A stretch of 64,000 bases of DNA from an uncultured Lachnospiraceae bacterium (GTDB lineage: Bacteria > Bacillota > Clostridia > Lachnospirales > Lachnospiraceae). A program made the position numbers and the translations under genes. The stretch is taken from positions 310,001-374,000 of the forward strand of contig CAJTQI010000001.1 of NCBI GenBank assembly GCA_910578645.1. The letters run 5' to 3'. Shown here piece after piece: positions 51,282 to 60,499 of the stretch. The notes beneath the pieces were generated by a model, which had not been told where the DNA came from, ran no database searches, and saw only the letters and a list, made by a program, of their open reading frames with translations. How positions within the stretch are numbered: position 1 is the stretch's first letter; each line of letters begins with the position of its first letter.

Positions 51282-52640
51282 TTATGAAGGGTTTATTTTC
51301 TTTTTTATGATTTCCACTTTATTCTTAAGTTCTTCGTTTGTAGATAATTCTTCCGTAATTTTCTTTACACCGTGGATGACGGTTGTATGGTCCTTTTTGC
51401 CGAGTAGTTTTCCAATGCTGATAAATGGAGTCTCGGTAAGTTCCCTGCATAGGTACATGACGACCTGTCTTGGAAGGACAAATTCAGAATTTCTCTTTCT
51501 GGATGTGATATCTTCCGGGCTTACGCCAAAATGCTCTGCCACAACATCAATAATCAGGGAAGGAGTGATTTCTTTTGGTTGGTCTGGGTAGATTACGTCT
51601 TTTAATGCTTCCTCAGCATAGGAAAGGTTGATATCTACTTTATTTAATTTGGAGAAAGCAAGAATTTTATTGAAAGCCCCTTCCAATTCTCTTATGTTTG
51701 ATTTTATATTATTGGCAATATATTGAAATACTTCGTCGTCTATTTCTTTCTTATACACCTCGGCATTCTTTTTAAGGATTGCCATTCTTGTCTCATAGTC
51801 CGGAGGCTGTATGTCTGCGATTAATCCCCACTCAAACCTGGAGCGGAATCTTTCTTCCAGAGTTTCCATGTCTTTTGGTGGTTTATCTGAGGTTAAGACA
51901 ATTTGTTTGCCGGAAGAGTGGAGCGTGTTGAATGTATGGAAAAATTCTTCCTGTGTACTTTCTTTTCCTATAATAAACTGTATGTCGTCAATGAGAAGTA
52001 CGTCGACTGTTCTGTATTTTTCCCTGAACTTCGTCATTTTTGAGGCGTCACCACTTCTAATGCAGTCAATTACTTCATTGGTAAATACTTCTGATGTAAC
52101 GTAGAGCATCTTCATGTCGGGGTTCTGTTCTAATATGAAATGACCAATGGAATGGATTAAATGTGTCTTACCAAGTCCCGCGCCTCCATAAATATAGAGA
52201 GGGTTGTATACGTCCCCTGGTGATTCTGCCACGGCCAGGGCGGCGGAGTGGGCAAATTTATTGTTGCTTCCAACGACAAAGGTATCAAATTTATATTTCG
52301 GGTTTAAATTTGCATTTTCGGATTTAATATTATAAATCGGATTGTTGACAGTCATATTCTCAGAAGCCTGGTTTAAGGCATCTTTCTCTAGTATGAAAGC
52401 AATGTCGTAAGTATGGTCCATCATTTCCGATATTGTAACCTGGAAAAAACTTCTGTATTTTGATGATATATAGCTTAAAGCATGTGACTGGTCAGAAGGA
52501 ATCATGATTGTTACAACATTATCCTTTACTTGATAAAAGTTGAGCGGAGCAATCCATGTTGTATAGGAAATATCAGAGAGTTCATATTCATGTCTTAATG
52601 TTTCCTTAATTAAATTCCAGTTTTCTTTAATAGAATCCAT
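51282..52640 (-). CDS. dnaA: Chromosomal replication initiator DnaA
   Basis: Binds DnaA boxes and melts the origin (452 aa). Domain III has Walker A GGAGLGKTHLIHSIG (about residue 154) and Walker B VLLIDDIQFI; domain IV has the DNA-binding signature GKKDHTTVIHGVKKI (about residue 418). The N-terminal domain I is normal. Start ATG 52640. A promoter candidate lies at 52704-52732, and DnaA boxes on both sides suggest autoregulation. Confidence 0.98.
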   Translation of the reverse strand: MDSIKENWNLIKETLRHEYELSDISYTTWIAPLNFYQVKDNVVTIMIPSDQSHALSYISSKYRSFFQVTISEMMDHTYDIAFILEKDALNQASENMTVNNPIYNIKSENANLNPKYKFDTFVVGSNNKFAHSAALAVAESPGDVYNPLYIYGGAGLGKTHLIHSIGHFILEQNPDMKMLYVTSEVFTNEVIDCIRSGDASKMTKFREKYRTVDVLLIDDIQFIIGKESTQEEFFHTFNTLHSSGKQIVLTSDKPPKDMETLEERFRSRFEWGLIADIQPPDYETRMAILKKNAEVYKKEIDDEVFQYIANNIKSNIRELEGAFNKILAFSKLNKVDINLSYAEEALKDVIYPDQPKEITPSLIIDVVAEHFGVSPEDITSRKRNSEFVLPRQVVMYLCRELTETPFISIGKLLGKKDHTTVIHGVKKITEELSTNEELKNKVEIIKKKINPS

Positions 52641-53088
52641 ATATTGTTAACCTCATTCTCCGTTCCGTATTAATTAAATAACATCAAAATTATCCTACAA
52701 TATATAATAATACAAATAAAAAAAAATTTCAAATAATATTGGGAGCACACGGAATAAGGTTATAAAAATAATTATCAACAGGTTTACATATTCTTTTATT
52801 TTTTTCTAAGGCTTGTGTATAACTTGGAAAATATAAATAAACATAATCCACTATGGTATGCTATATCAGCAATGTGCGCTATTATGCAAATTATGGATGA
52901 AAAGTATATGAGATTTGTGTTTAAAATATATCATAATAAACATGAAATTCATAAGTTATGCACAAGTTATACACATTTTGTGGATATAATTATGTAAAGT
53001 GGATAGAGCGATAAAATTTTCTGCACTATCGCAGGTAGGCTTGTGCGGTTTTTAATATTTTTTTAAGAATAAAAAATCCCGGATTTAC
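52641..53088. other. oriC part 2 (dnaA-rpmH spacer) with DnaA boxes and AT-rich stretch
   Basis: Boxes near consensus are TTATCAACA (52772-52780), TGTGTATAA (52814-52822), TTATGCACA (52956-52964), TTATACACA (52967-52975) and TGTGGATAT (52979-52987). The last three form a tight cluster. The stretch 52660-52735 is almost pure A/T and is the easiest place to melt. No gene is supported here. Confidence 0.8.
52704..52732 (-). promoter_or_regulatory. Candidate dnaA promoter
   Basis: On the minus strand TTGAAA, a 17-bp spacer that begins with nine T, and TATTAT lie about 64 bp upstream of the dnaA start. Confidence 0.55.
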
Positions 53089-53117
53089 TTGACGTTTCCT
53101 TATTAATTTTATATAAT
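53089..53117 (+). promoter_or_regulatory. rpmH operon promoter
   Basis: TTGACG, a 17-bp spacer and TATAAT form a near-perfect sigma-A promoter 83 bp upstream of rpmH. Confidence 0.85.
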
Positions 53118-53199
53118 CAACATGTTGTTTTTCCAATTAATGTTTAATAATGTCTACCTTATATAAATATTAAGGTTTACGAAAAGGAGGTGCATCACT

Positions 53200-53334
53200 A
53201 TGAAAATGACTTATCAGCCAAAGAAAAGGCAGAGGTCCAAGGTTCACGGCTTTAGGAAGAGAATGAGTACTCCGGGCGGAAGAAAGGTTATCGCAGCAAG
53301 ACGTGCAAAAGGAAGAAAGAGATTATCAGCATAG
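53200..53334 (+). CDS. rpmH: 50S ribosomal protein L34
   Basis: A 44-aa, strongly basic protein: MKMTYQPKKRQRSKVHGF, then RMSTPGGRKVIAARRAKGRKRLSA, the L34 signature. It is preceded by AAAGGAGG. It is the first gene of the rpmH-rnpA-yidD-yidC-jag group facing away from the origin. Confidence 0.98.
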   Translation: MKMTYQPKKRQRSKVHGFRKRMSTPGGRKVIAARRAKGRKRLSA

Positions 53335-53395
53335 GCCGCAGTTATGTGGCCTTTTTTCTCGTTGTGGTGATTTTAGGTAAGTAAAGAGGAAAAAA

Positions 53396-53773
53396 ATGGT
53401 ATTTTCAGAATCCTTAAAGAAGAATTGTGATTTCCAGAATGTTTACCGGAACGGAAAGAGTTATGCTAACAAATATTTGGTAATGTATGTATTGGAGAAC
53501 AACACAAACCGGAATAGACTGGGAATATCCGCCAGCAAGAAGGTGGGCAACAGTGTCGTAAGACATAGGTTTACCAGGCTGGTGAGAGAGAGTTACCGGC
53601 TACATGAAAATATATTTAATAGTGGTTTAGATATAGTAGTCGTTGCAAGAAAGAGTGCGGCTTTCGTTGGATATCATGAGATAGAAAGCGCTTTATTACA
53701 TCTATCAAAACTTCATCGTATGATTAAAGTTTATTTCTATAATGAAGAAAATTTGTGTGACAAAAATTTGTAA
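53396..53773 (+). CDS. rnpA: Ribonuclease P protein component
   Basis: Protein subunit of RNase P, which matures tRNA 5' ends with the rnpB RNA (125 aa). The RNA-binding signature reads KKVGNSVVRHRFTRLVRESYR. GAGG lies seven bases before the ATG. It comes 61 bp after rpmH. Confidence 0.97.
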   Translation: MVFSESLKKNCDFQNVYRNGKSYANKYLVMYVLENNTNRNRLGISASKKVGNSVVRHRFTRLVRESYRLHENIFNSGLDIVVVARKSAAFVGYHEIESALLHLSKLHRMIKVYFYNEENLCDKNL

Positions 53774-53795
53774 GACAAATTTGTTAGAAATTGAT

Positions 53796-54005
53796 ATGAA
53801 AAAATTATTTATTTATCTTATTAAATTCTATAGAAAATATATCTCTCCTATGAAAACTACAAAGTGCCCGTATTTTCCTACATGCTCGGAATATGGTTTG
53901 GAAGCTGTCGAGAAGTATGGGGCTTTGAAAGGTGGTTTTTTGGCATTTTGGAGGATATGCAGATGTAATCCTTTTTCAAAAGGTGGTTATGACCCTGTCC
54001 CTTAA
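53796..54005 (+). CDS. yidD: Membrane protein insertion efficiency factor YidD
   Basis: A 69-aa membrane-associated protein with the family block SPMKTTKCPYFPTCSEYGLEA, then GGFLAFWRICRCNPF and a GGYDPVP end. The start MKKLFIYLIKFYRKYISP (53796) is the family start; a frame from 53742 overlaps rnpA. No strong ribosome site is seen, so translation may depend on rnpA. Confidence 0.94.
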   Translation: MKKLFIYLIKFYRKYISPMKTTKCPYFPTCSEYGLEAVEKYGALKGGFLAFWRICRCNPFSKGGYDPVP

Positions 54006-54040
54006 CAGGGTAGAAGAAAAATCGAGGAGGTAATCCGGTA

Positions 54041-55366
54041 GTGTCTTATATGTTATTAACGCAGGATTCCGGTAAAATACTTGGGCCTATTTCCAAAATA
54101 TTGGGATATATTATGGAAGGTATTTTCTATATGCTGGACAAGGTAGGTATCCCGAATATTGGACTTGCCATTATTTTGTTTACAATCGTAATGTATCTGA
54201 TTATGATGCCGCTTACGATTAAGCAGCAGAAGTTCTCTAAGCTGTCTGCCAAGATGAATCCTGAGCTTCAGGCGGTTCAGGCTAAGTATAAAGGTAAGAA
54301 TGATAATGATTCCATGATGGCTATGAATATGGAGACAAAAGCCATCTATGCGAAATACGGAGTTTCTCCGACCGGAAGTTGTGTACAGTTGTTAATCCAG
54401 ATGCCAGTTTTGTTTGCGCTGTACCGCGTAATTTCTAATATGCCGGCATACGTAAGTAAGATTAAAGAAGCTTTTTTTCCTCTGGTTGACAATTTGATTG
54501 CGCAGGCGGGAAGTTCGGAGTTTGTCCAGTCTTTTTCCCAGGCAGGGATGTTTGCCAAGCAGTTTGAGAATGAGGCTTTTACAGGAGGCGTGACTTCTTA
54601 TATACAGAATACTTTTATTGACGTGCTCAATAAGGCTTCCTCGGCCGAATGGCTTAGTATTACAGATAAATTCCCGTCATTGGCCTCTGATGTGGAACAT
54701 ACCCTTGGGTTGTTAGACCAGTATAATAATTTTCTTGGTTTGAATATTGCAAATTCTCCTTCTTTTATTGTGAAGGAAGCATGGGCGTCGAAATCTTTTT
54801 TGATGGTATTGGCAGCTTTATCCATACCTGTATTGTCGGCGGTAACACAGTGGATTAATATTAAGCTTATGCCTCAGCAGTCTACCGAGCAGGATGGCAA
54901 AAATAAGAATGCCAATGACCAGCAGAATGCAATGATGCAATCCATGAAGACGATGAACATGTTTATGCCGATTATGTCTGCTTTCTTCTGCTATACATTG
55001 CCTGCAGGTATGGGTCTTTACTGGGTGGCTGGTGCAGTTGTCAGAAGTATCCAGCAGGTGGTAATCAATAAACATATTGATAAGATAGATTTGGATGAAG
55101 TCATTAAAAAGAATGAAGAGAAAGCTAAGAAGAAAATGGAAAAAGCCGGTGTAAGGGCTGAGCAGATGGCTTCTTATGCCAATATGAATACGAAAAAAGT
55201 AAACAGCGTTTCTACAGGTCAGTCTACTTCAGGCATGACACCGAAGGAGAAAGAAGAAGCTGTGAGAAAGTCAACGGAGTATTACAGCAGGAATGCAAAG
55301 CCTGGCAGTATGATGTCCAAGGCAACTATGGTCAGACAATATAATGAGAAGAATAATAAGAAATAA
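54041..55366 (+). CDS. yidC: Membrane protein insertase YidC
   Basis: Inserts membrane proteins with or without SecYEG (441 aa). Helices with NIGLAIILFTIVMYLIMMPLTIKQQKF (about residues 40-66), SPTGSCVQLLIQMPVLFALYRVI and GLYWVAGAVVRSIQQ match YidC/Oxa1. It starts with GTG at 54041 after GAGGAGG. It is longer than Bacillus homologues because of an extended outside loop (about residues 140-235) and a basic, Lys-rich tail (about 350-441) that may contact ribosomes. No lipobox is present. Confidence 0.96.
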   Translation: MSYMLLTQDSGKILGPISKILGYIMEGIFYMLDKVGIPNIGLAIILFTIVMYLIMMPLTIKQQKFSKLSAKMNPELQAVQAKYKGKNDNDSMMAMNMETKAIYAKYGVSPTGSCVQLLIQMPVLFALYRVISNMPAYVSKIKEAFFPLVDNLIAQAGSSEFVQSFSQAGMFAKQFENEAFTGGVTSYIQNTFIDVLNKASSAEWLSITDKFPSLASDVEHTLGLLDQYNNFLGLNIANSPSFIVKEAWASKSFLMVLAALSIPVLSAVTQWINIKLMPQQSTEQDGKNKNANDQQNAMMQSMKTMNMFMPIMSAFFCYTLPAGMGLYWVAGAVVRSIQQVVINKHIDKIDLDEVIKKNEEKAKKKMEKAGVRAEQMASYANMNTKKVNSVSTGQSTSGMTPKEKEEAVRKSTEYYSRNAKPGSMMSKATMVRQYNEKNNKK

Positions 55367-55403
55367 CTTATTATTAGAAATTTGATTGGAGGATTGATGA
55401 ATT

Positions 55404-56045
55404 ATGGAATTTATTCAGGTATCTGCAAAGACTGTGAATGATGCGATTACGGAAGCATGTCAGAAGTTGACTGTTACCAGTGATAAATTGGAATATGAGG
55501 TGTTGGAAGAAGGTTCTTCAGGTTTTTTGGGAATCGGTGCAAAGCCCGCTATTATTAAAGCAAGAGTAAAATCCTCCGTAGAAGATACCGCAAAGGATTT
55601 TCTTAAGGAAGTATTTGATGCGATGGGTTTGATAGTGGTTGTAGATGTCAAGTATGACGAGGCAGACAGTTCTATGGAAATTGAGTTAAGCGGTGATGAG
55701 ATGGGAGTCTTGATTGGTAAGAGAGGTCAGACTTTGGATTCTTTGCAGTATCTTGTTTCTCTGGTAGTGAATAAGAATGTTGAAAATTATATCAGAGTGA
55801 AGGTTGACACTGAAAATTACCGTCAGAGAAGAAGAGAGACACTTGAAAATCTTGCAAAAAATATTTCTTATAAGGTTAAGAGGACAAAAAGACCTGTATC
55901 TTTGGAGCCTATGAATCCTTATGAGAGAAGAATTATTCATTCTGCGCTTCAGAATGATAAGTATGTAACGACCCACAGTGAGGGGGATGAACCTTATAGA
56001 CATGTAGTTGTCGTGTTAAAAAGGTATGAGAGAAATAATGGTTAA
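55404..56045 (+). CDS. jag: RNA-binding protein Jag/KhpB
   Basis: A 213-aa protein with a Jag-N domain (EVLEEGSSGFLGIGAKPA, residues 1-50), a KH domain (MGVLIGKRGQTLDSLQYLVSLVVN, about residue 100) and an R3H domain (EPMNPYERRIIHSALQ, about residue 172). KhpB binds RNA and affects cell elongation and sporulation in Gram-positives. It follows yidC as usual. A hairpin lies downstream. Confidence 0.97.
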   Translation: MEFIQVSAKTVNDAITEACQKLTVTSDKLEYEVLEEGSSGFLGIGAKPAIIKARVKSSVEDTAKDFLKEVFDAMGLIVVVDVKYDEADSSMEIELSGDEMGVLIGKRGQTLDSLQYLVSLVVNKNVENYIRVKVDTENYRQRRRETLENLAKNISYKVKRTKRPVSLEPMNPYERRIIHSALQNDKYVTTHSEGDEPYRHVVVVLKRYERNNG

Positions 56046-56097
56046 TTTGTTATTTTAATAAGTTTTTATAATATGATGATATTTCATTTTGGTAAGA

Positions 56098-56140
56098 TGA
56101 AAGAAAGCTGTCGCTGTTGTTCTGTGACAGCTTCTTTCAT
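56098..56140 (+). terminator. Hairpin between jag and mnmE
   Basis: ATGAAAG-AAGCTGTC pairs with GACAGCTT-CTTTCAT around a 13-base loop. The weak T-content after it suggests partial termination. Confidence 0.6.
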
Positions 56141-56185
56141 ATATAAAATGTGTTATTCAGATTGCAGGAGGGGTATAGGATTTGT

Positions 56186-57643
56186 ATGAAAACAGATACG
56201 ATAGCAGCAGTTGCCACGGCAATGTCTGATTCCGGAATAGGAATTATCCGTGTCAGCGGTGATGATGCAGTTGTAGTGGTGGACCGGATATACAGGAATG
56301 CGAAAAAGGAAAGAGTTTTAATGAAATATAATTCTCATACGATTCATTATGGTTTTATTGTGGATAAGGATGAGACTATTGTGGATGAAGTGATGGTTTC
56401 TGTGATGAGGGCTCCTAGAAGCTATACTGCTGAGGACACGGTGGAAATCAATTGTCATGGCGGTATTCTTATGATGCAGAAAATACTTGCGCTTTGTGTA
56501 TGGTCTGGTGCGAGAATTGCGGAACCGGGGGAGTTCACAAAGCGTGCCTTTTTAAATGGCAGAATTGATTTATCTAAGGCAGAGGCGGTTATGGATGTTA
56601 TTCATGCAAAGAGTGAGTTTGCCTTACAGTCTTCCGTGAAGCAGTTGAAAGGTTCTGTATCTGATATTATAAATAAAATGAGGGAAGAAATTATTTATGA
56701 GATTGCCTATATTGAATCGGCTTTGGATGACCCGGAACATTTTGATTTGGAATCTGAGGGGTACGGGGATAAACTTCTTATCATTGTAGACAGGTTAAAG
56801 GAACATATACAATCTCTTATTCAATCTGCCGACGACGGACGAATGCTCTCGGAGGGAATCCGTACCGTAATTGTGGGAAAACCGAATGCGGGTAAATCTT
56901 CTTTGTTAAACAAACTTGTAGGACAAGAACGTGCTATTGTCACGGAAATTGCGGGAACTACGAGAGATATCCTTGAGGAGAGAGTATCAATTGACGGAAT
57001 TATATTTCGTATTTTAGATACGGCAGGTATCCATTCTACCGAAGATGTGGTAGAAAAAATAGGTGTTGAAAAGGCGAAAAGCGCTGTGGAAGAAGCTGAC
57101 CTTGTTCTATACGTCATTGATTCTTCCATTGCTTTGGATGATGATGATAAAGATATTTTTAATATCATACAGGATAAGAATACGTTGATTCTTTTGAATA
57201 AGTCTGATTTGTCTATCAGGGTGACGGAAGAAGATATTTATTCTTTTGCTGCTATAGTGCAAAAACCAAATTCTTCGACAGGCATATCAAAAAGTGGAGA
57301 AGAAAAAAATGGTGATAAGTATCAAAACAGGATTATCAGGACATCTATGAGGGAAAAGGATGGAATAGAACTTTTTCTTAAGACAGTGAAAGAGATGTTT
57401 TTTCATGGCAATATCGTTTATAATGATGAAGTATACATCACGAATATGCGCCATAAAGAAGCTTTTGAAGAAGCCTATGATAGTCTTGTAAAAGTGAAAG
57501 AAACGATTATATGTCAGATGCCGGAAGATTTTTATACCATTGATTTAATGAATGCATATGAAAAACTTGGATTGATTATAGGCGAATCTGTGGAAGATGA
57601 TTTGGTCAATGAAATATTTGGAAAATTTTGTATGGGAAAATAA
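56186..57643 (+). CDS. mnmE: tRNA modification GTPase MnmE
   Basis: With MnmG it modifies U34 of some tRNAs (485 aa). It has an N-terminal folate-binding domain (MKTDTIAAVATAMSDSGIGIIRVSG), a G domain with GKPNAGKSSLLNKL, DTAGIH and NKSD, and the C-terminal FGKFCMGK with the catalytic Cys. A loop of about 15 residues rich in Ser, Lys and Asn (PNSSTGISKSGEEKNGDK) lengthens the G domain. The start MKTDT at 56186 is the family start, AGGAGG being about 14 bases away. Confidence 0.96.
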   Translation: MKTDTIAAVATAMSDSGIGIIRVSGDDAVVVVDRIYRNAKKERVLMKYNSHTIHYGFIVDKDETIVDEVMVSVMRAPRSYTAEDTVEINCHGGILMMQKILALCVWSGARIAEPGEFTKRAFLNGRIDLSKAEAVMDVIHAKSEFALQSSVKQLKGSVSDIINKMREEIIYEIAYIESALDDPEHFDLESEGYGDKLLIIVDRLKEHIQSLIQSADDGRMLSEGIRTVIVGKPNAGKSSLLNKLVGQERAIVTEIAGTTRDILEERVSIDGIIFRILDTAGIHSTEDVVEKIGVEKAKSAVEEADLVLYVIDSSIALDDDDKDIFNIIQDKNTLILLNKSDLSIRVTEEDIYSFAAIVQKPNSSTGISKSGEEKNGDKYQNRIIRTSMREKDGIELFLKTVKEMFFHGNIVYNDEVYITNMRHKEAFEEAYDSLVKVKETIICQMPEDFYTIDLMNAYEKLGLIIGESVEDDLVNEIFGKFCMGK

Positions 57644-57682
57644 AGTTTGCTATATGTATAAGGATTAGGTTAGGAAGCAAGG

Positions 57683-59653
57683 ATGGAAAAGTGTATGTCT
57701 ATAGGAAACAAAAATCAGATTAGGGAGAAATATGATGTATGTGTAGTTGGCGCCGGACATGCAGGATGTGAGGCAGCTCTTGCTTGTGCGCGTCTTGGAT
57801 TGGAGACAATAATTTTTACGGTCAGTGTGGACAGTATTGCGTTGATGCCTTGTAATCCGAATATAGGAGGTACTTCCAAAGGTCATCTTGTTCGTGAGAT
57901 TGATGCTCTTGGCGGAGAGATGGGAAGAAATATTGATAAAACTTTTATCCAGTCTAAGATGTTAAATAAGTCTAAGGGTCCTGCTGTACATTCTCTTCGC
58001 GCACAGGCAGATAAAGCTGAGTATACGAGGCATATGCGTAAAGTCTTGGAAAATCAGGAACATTTGACAATCAAACAGGCTGAAGTATGTGAACTGCTTA
58101 CGGAATCTTATGATGGTTATTCCGAATCTGGTAAATCGGTTGCCACGAAGATAATTACGGGTGTCAAGACTTTTACAGGCGCTGTATATGAATGTCAAGC
58201 AGTCATATTGTGTACGGGTACATACTTGAAAGCAAGGTGTCTTTGTGGAGAGGCCATTACCTATACAGGTCCCAATGGATTGCAGCCTGCCAATCATCTG
58301 ACTGATTCTCTTAAGAGTCTTGGTATTGAAATCAGACGGTTTAAGACAGGTACGCCTGCCAGGATGGATGGACGTACCATTGATTACTCTAAGATGGAAG
58401 AACAGTTTGGAGATGAGAGAGTAGTTCCTTTTTCTTTTTCTACCAATCCTGAGGATGTCCAAATTGAGCAGGTTTCTTGTTGGCTGACTTACACAAACGA
58501 GAAGACTCATGAGATTATCAAGGATAACCTTGACCGTTCACCAATTTATGCCGGAATTATTGAGGGTACTGGACCAAGGTATTGTCCTTCTATTGAAGAT
58601 AAAGTTGTTAAATTTGCGGATAAAGAAAGACATCAGGTTTTTATTGAACCTGAGGGTATTCATACCAATGAAATGTATGTAGGTGGTATGTCTTCTTCTC
58701 TTCCGGAAGATGTACAGCTTGCCATGTACCGTACGGTTCCTGGATTAGAAAACTGTAAGATTGTGAGAAATGCATATGCCATTGAATATGACTGTATTAA
58801 TCCAAGACAATTATATCCTACATTAGAATTTAAGGATATTAAAGGGTTATTTAGCGGTGGACAGTTTAACGGGAGCAGCGGTTATGAAGAGGCGGCGGCG
58901 CAAGGGTTGATAGCCGGAATTAACGCTTCCTTAACTATTTTTGGTAAGAAGCCGATTGTATTAGACCGTTCCCAGGCATATATTGGGGTTTTAATAGATG
59001 ATTTGGTGACAAAAGAAAATTTGGAGCCTTACCGTATGATGACTTCCAGGGCTGAATATCGCCTTTTGCTTCGTCAGGATAATGCTGATTTAAGGTTGCG
59101 TGAGATTGGATATGAAGTTGGATTGGTTTCTAAAGAGTTATATGAATCTACACTGTGCAAGAAAAAATTAATTGCACAAGAAGTTCAGAGATTAAAAAAT
59201 ACGGTCATTGGGGCGGCAAAAGAAAATCAGGATTTTCTTACTTCTCATGGTAGTTCTACTCTTAAGACTGCTGCGACTTTAGCGGAACTTATATGTCGTC
59301 CGGAATTAAATTATGAGTTGTTGGCAGAGATTGATTTCGCTAGAAAGCCTCTTCCTTGTGACGTGGTGGAACAGACTGAAATAGAAATAAAGTATGAAGG
59401 TTACATTGAGAGGCAGCTTCGCCAGGTAGAACAGTATAAGAAAATGGAGAGTAAAAAAATTCCGGCTGATTTGGATTATAATGATATTAGTTCTCTTCGT
59501 TTGGAGGCTAGGCAAAAACTGATTGCTTATCAACCGGTTTCGGTGGGACAGGCTTCGAGAATTTCCGGTGTGTCTCCGGCAGATATATCTGTCTTACTGG
59601 TTTATTTAGAGCATTTTTCTCATAAAAAAAATGTTCTCTATAAGGAAATTTAA
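57683..59653 (+). CDS. mnmG: tRNA modification FAD enzyme MnmG (GidA)
   Basis: FAD/NADH enzyme partner of MnmE, 656 aa. The dinucleotide-binding start reads YDVCVVGAGHAGCEAALACARLG and the body shows NPNIGGTSKGHLVREIDALGG and FSGGQFNGSSGYEEAAAQGL, as in MnmG. It follows mnmE by 39 bp. Confidence 0.98.
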   Translation: MEKCMSIGNKNQIREKYDVCVVGAGHAGCEAALACARLGLETIIFTVSVDSIALMPCNPNIGGTSKGHLVREIDALGGEMGRNIDKTFIQSKMLNKSKGPAVHSLRAQADKAEYTRHMRKVLENQEHLTIKQAEVCELLTESYDGYSESGKSVATKIITGVKTFTGAVYECQAVILCTGTYLKARCLCGEAITYTGPNGLQPANHLTDSLKSLGIEIRRFKTGTPARMDGRTIDYSKMEEQFGDERVVPFSFSTNPEDVQIEQVSCWLTYTNEKTHEIIKDNLDRSPIYAGIIEGTGPRYCPSIEDKVVKFADKERHQVFIEPEGIHTNEMYVGGMSSSLPEDVQLAMYRTVPGLENCKIVRNAYAIEYDCINPRQLYPTLEFKDIKGLFSGGQFNGSSGYEEAAAQGLIAGINASLTIFGKKPIVLDRSQAYIGVLIDDLVTKENLEPYRMMTSRAEYRLLLRQDNADLRLREIGYEVGLVSKELYESTLCKKKLIAQEVQRLKNTVIGAAKENQDFLTSHGSSTLKTAATLAELICRPELNYELLAEIDFARKPLPCDVVEQTEIEIKYEGYIERQLRQVEQYKKMESKKIPADLDYNDISSLRLEARQKLIAYQPVSVGQASRISGVSPADISVLLVYLEHFSHKKNVLYKEI

Positions 59654-59697
59654 GTTACTGTTTTTATTTTCAGTTTAAGAGAAAATGAGGGATTGTT

Positions 59698-60453
59698 TTG
59701 GATAATTTATTGGCAAAGTATGAATTAGAACAGTTTAATAAAGATTTGGATGCGTTTCATATTGTTTTATCAGATTATCAGATGGAACAACTTCTTTTAT
59801 ATTATGAGATGCTTGTAGAAAAAAATAAAGTGATGAACCTTACTGCTATTACAGAGTTTCATGAAGTGATGAAAAAACATTTTATTGACAGTCTTTCTCT
59901 TGTGAAGGCTTATGATGTGTCTGGTTTAGAGAGTGGGATTTCTGTGATAGACATTGGTACCGGTGCAGGATTTCCGGGTATACCTTTAAAGATTGCATAT
60001 CCAAATTTAAAAATAACGTTAATGGATTCTTTAAATAAGAGGATTGATTTTTTAGATGAAGTGATTCATGCTTTAGGGTTAAAAAAGATTGATACCATAC
60101 ATGGACGGGCGGAAGATTATGCCAAGCCGGCTCTTCTCAGAGAAAAATTTGATTTGTGTGTGTCAAGGGCTGTGGCGAATCTCTCTACCCTTTCAGAATA
60201 TTGTTTACCATATGTGAAAGTGGGTGGAAAGTTTATTTCTTATAAGTCTGAAAAGATTGTGGAAGAAATGAAGGATGCAGAGTATGCGATAAATATTTTG
60301 GGTGGAAAAGTGGAAGGTCAGTTTGCTTTTATGTTGCCTGATTCGGATATTTACCGTAATCTTTTTGTGATAAAGAAATGTCGTGTGACTTCTAAAAAAT
60401 TTCCAAGAAAGGCAGGGACGGCAAGTAAGAATCCTTTATCTCTTGAAGCTTAG
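59698..60453 (+). CDS. rsmG: 16S rRNA G527 methyltransferase RsmG
   Basis: Methylates G527 of 16S rRNA using S-adenosylmethionine (251 aa). NLTAITEFHEVMKKHFIDSL, the SAM loop VIDIGTGAGFPGIPLKIAYP and the FPRKAGTASKNPL ending are diagnostic. Translation starts at TTG 59698, with GAGGG six bases upstream. This closes the standard origin block. Confidence 0.96.
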   Translation: MDNLLAKYELEQFNKDLDAFHIVLSDYQMEQLLLYYEMLVEKNKVMNLTAITEFHEVMKKHFIDSLSLVKAYDVSGLESGISVIDIGTGAGFPGIPLKIAYPNLKITLMDSLNKRIDFLDEVIHALGLKKIDTIHGRAEDYAKPALLREKFDLCVSRAVANLSTLSEYCLPYVKVGGKFISYKSEKIVEEMKDAEYAINILGGKVEGQFAFMLPDSDIYRNLFVIKKCRVTSKKFPRKAGTASKNPLSLEA

Positions 60454-60499
60454 TTGAGAAATCTATTTGAAGAAGATTGTATGAAAGGCATGGGGTAAT

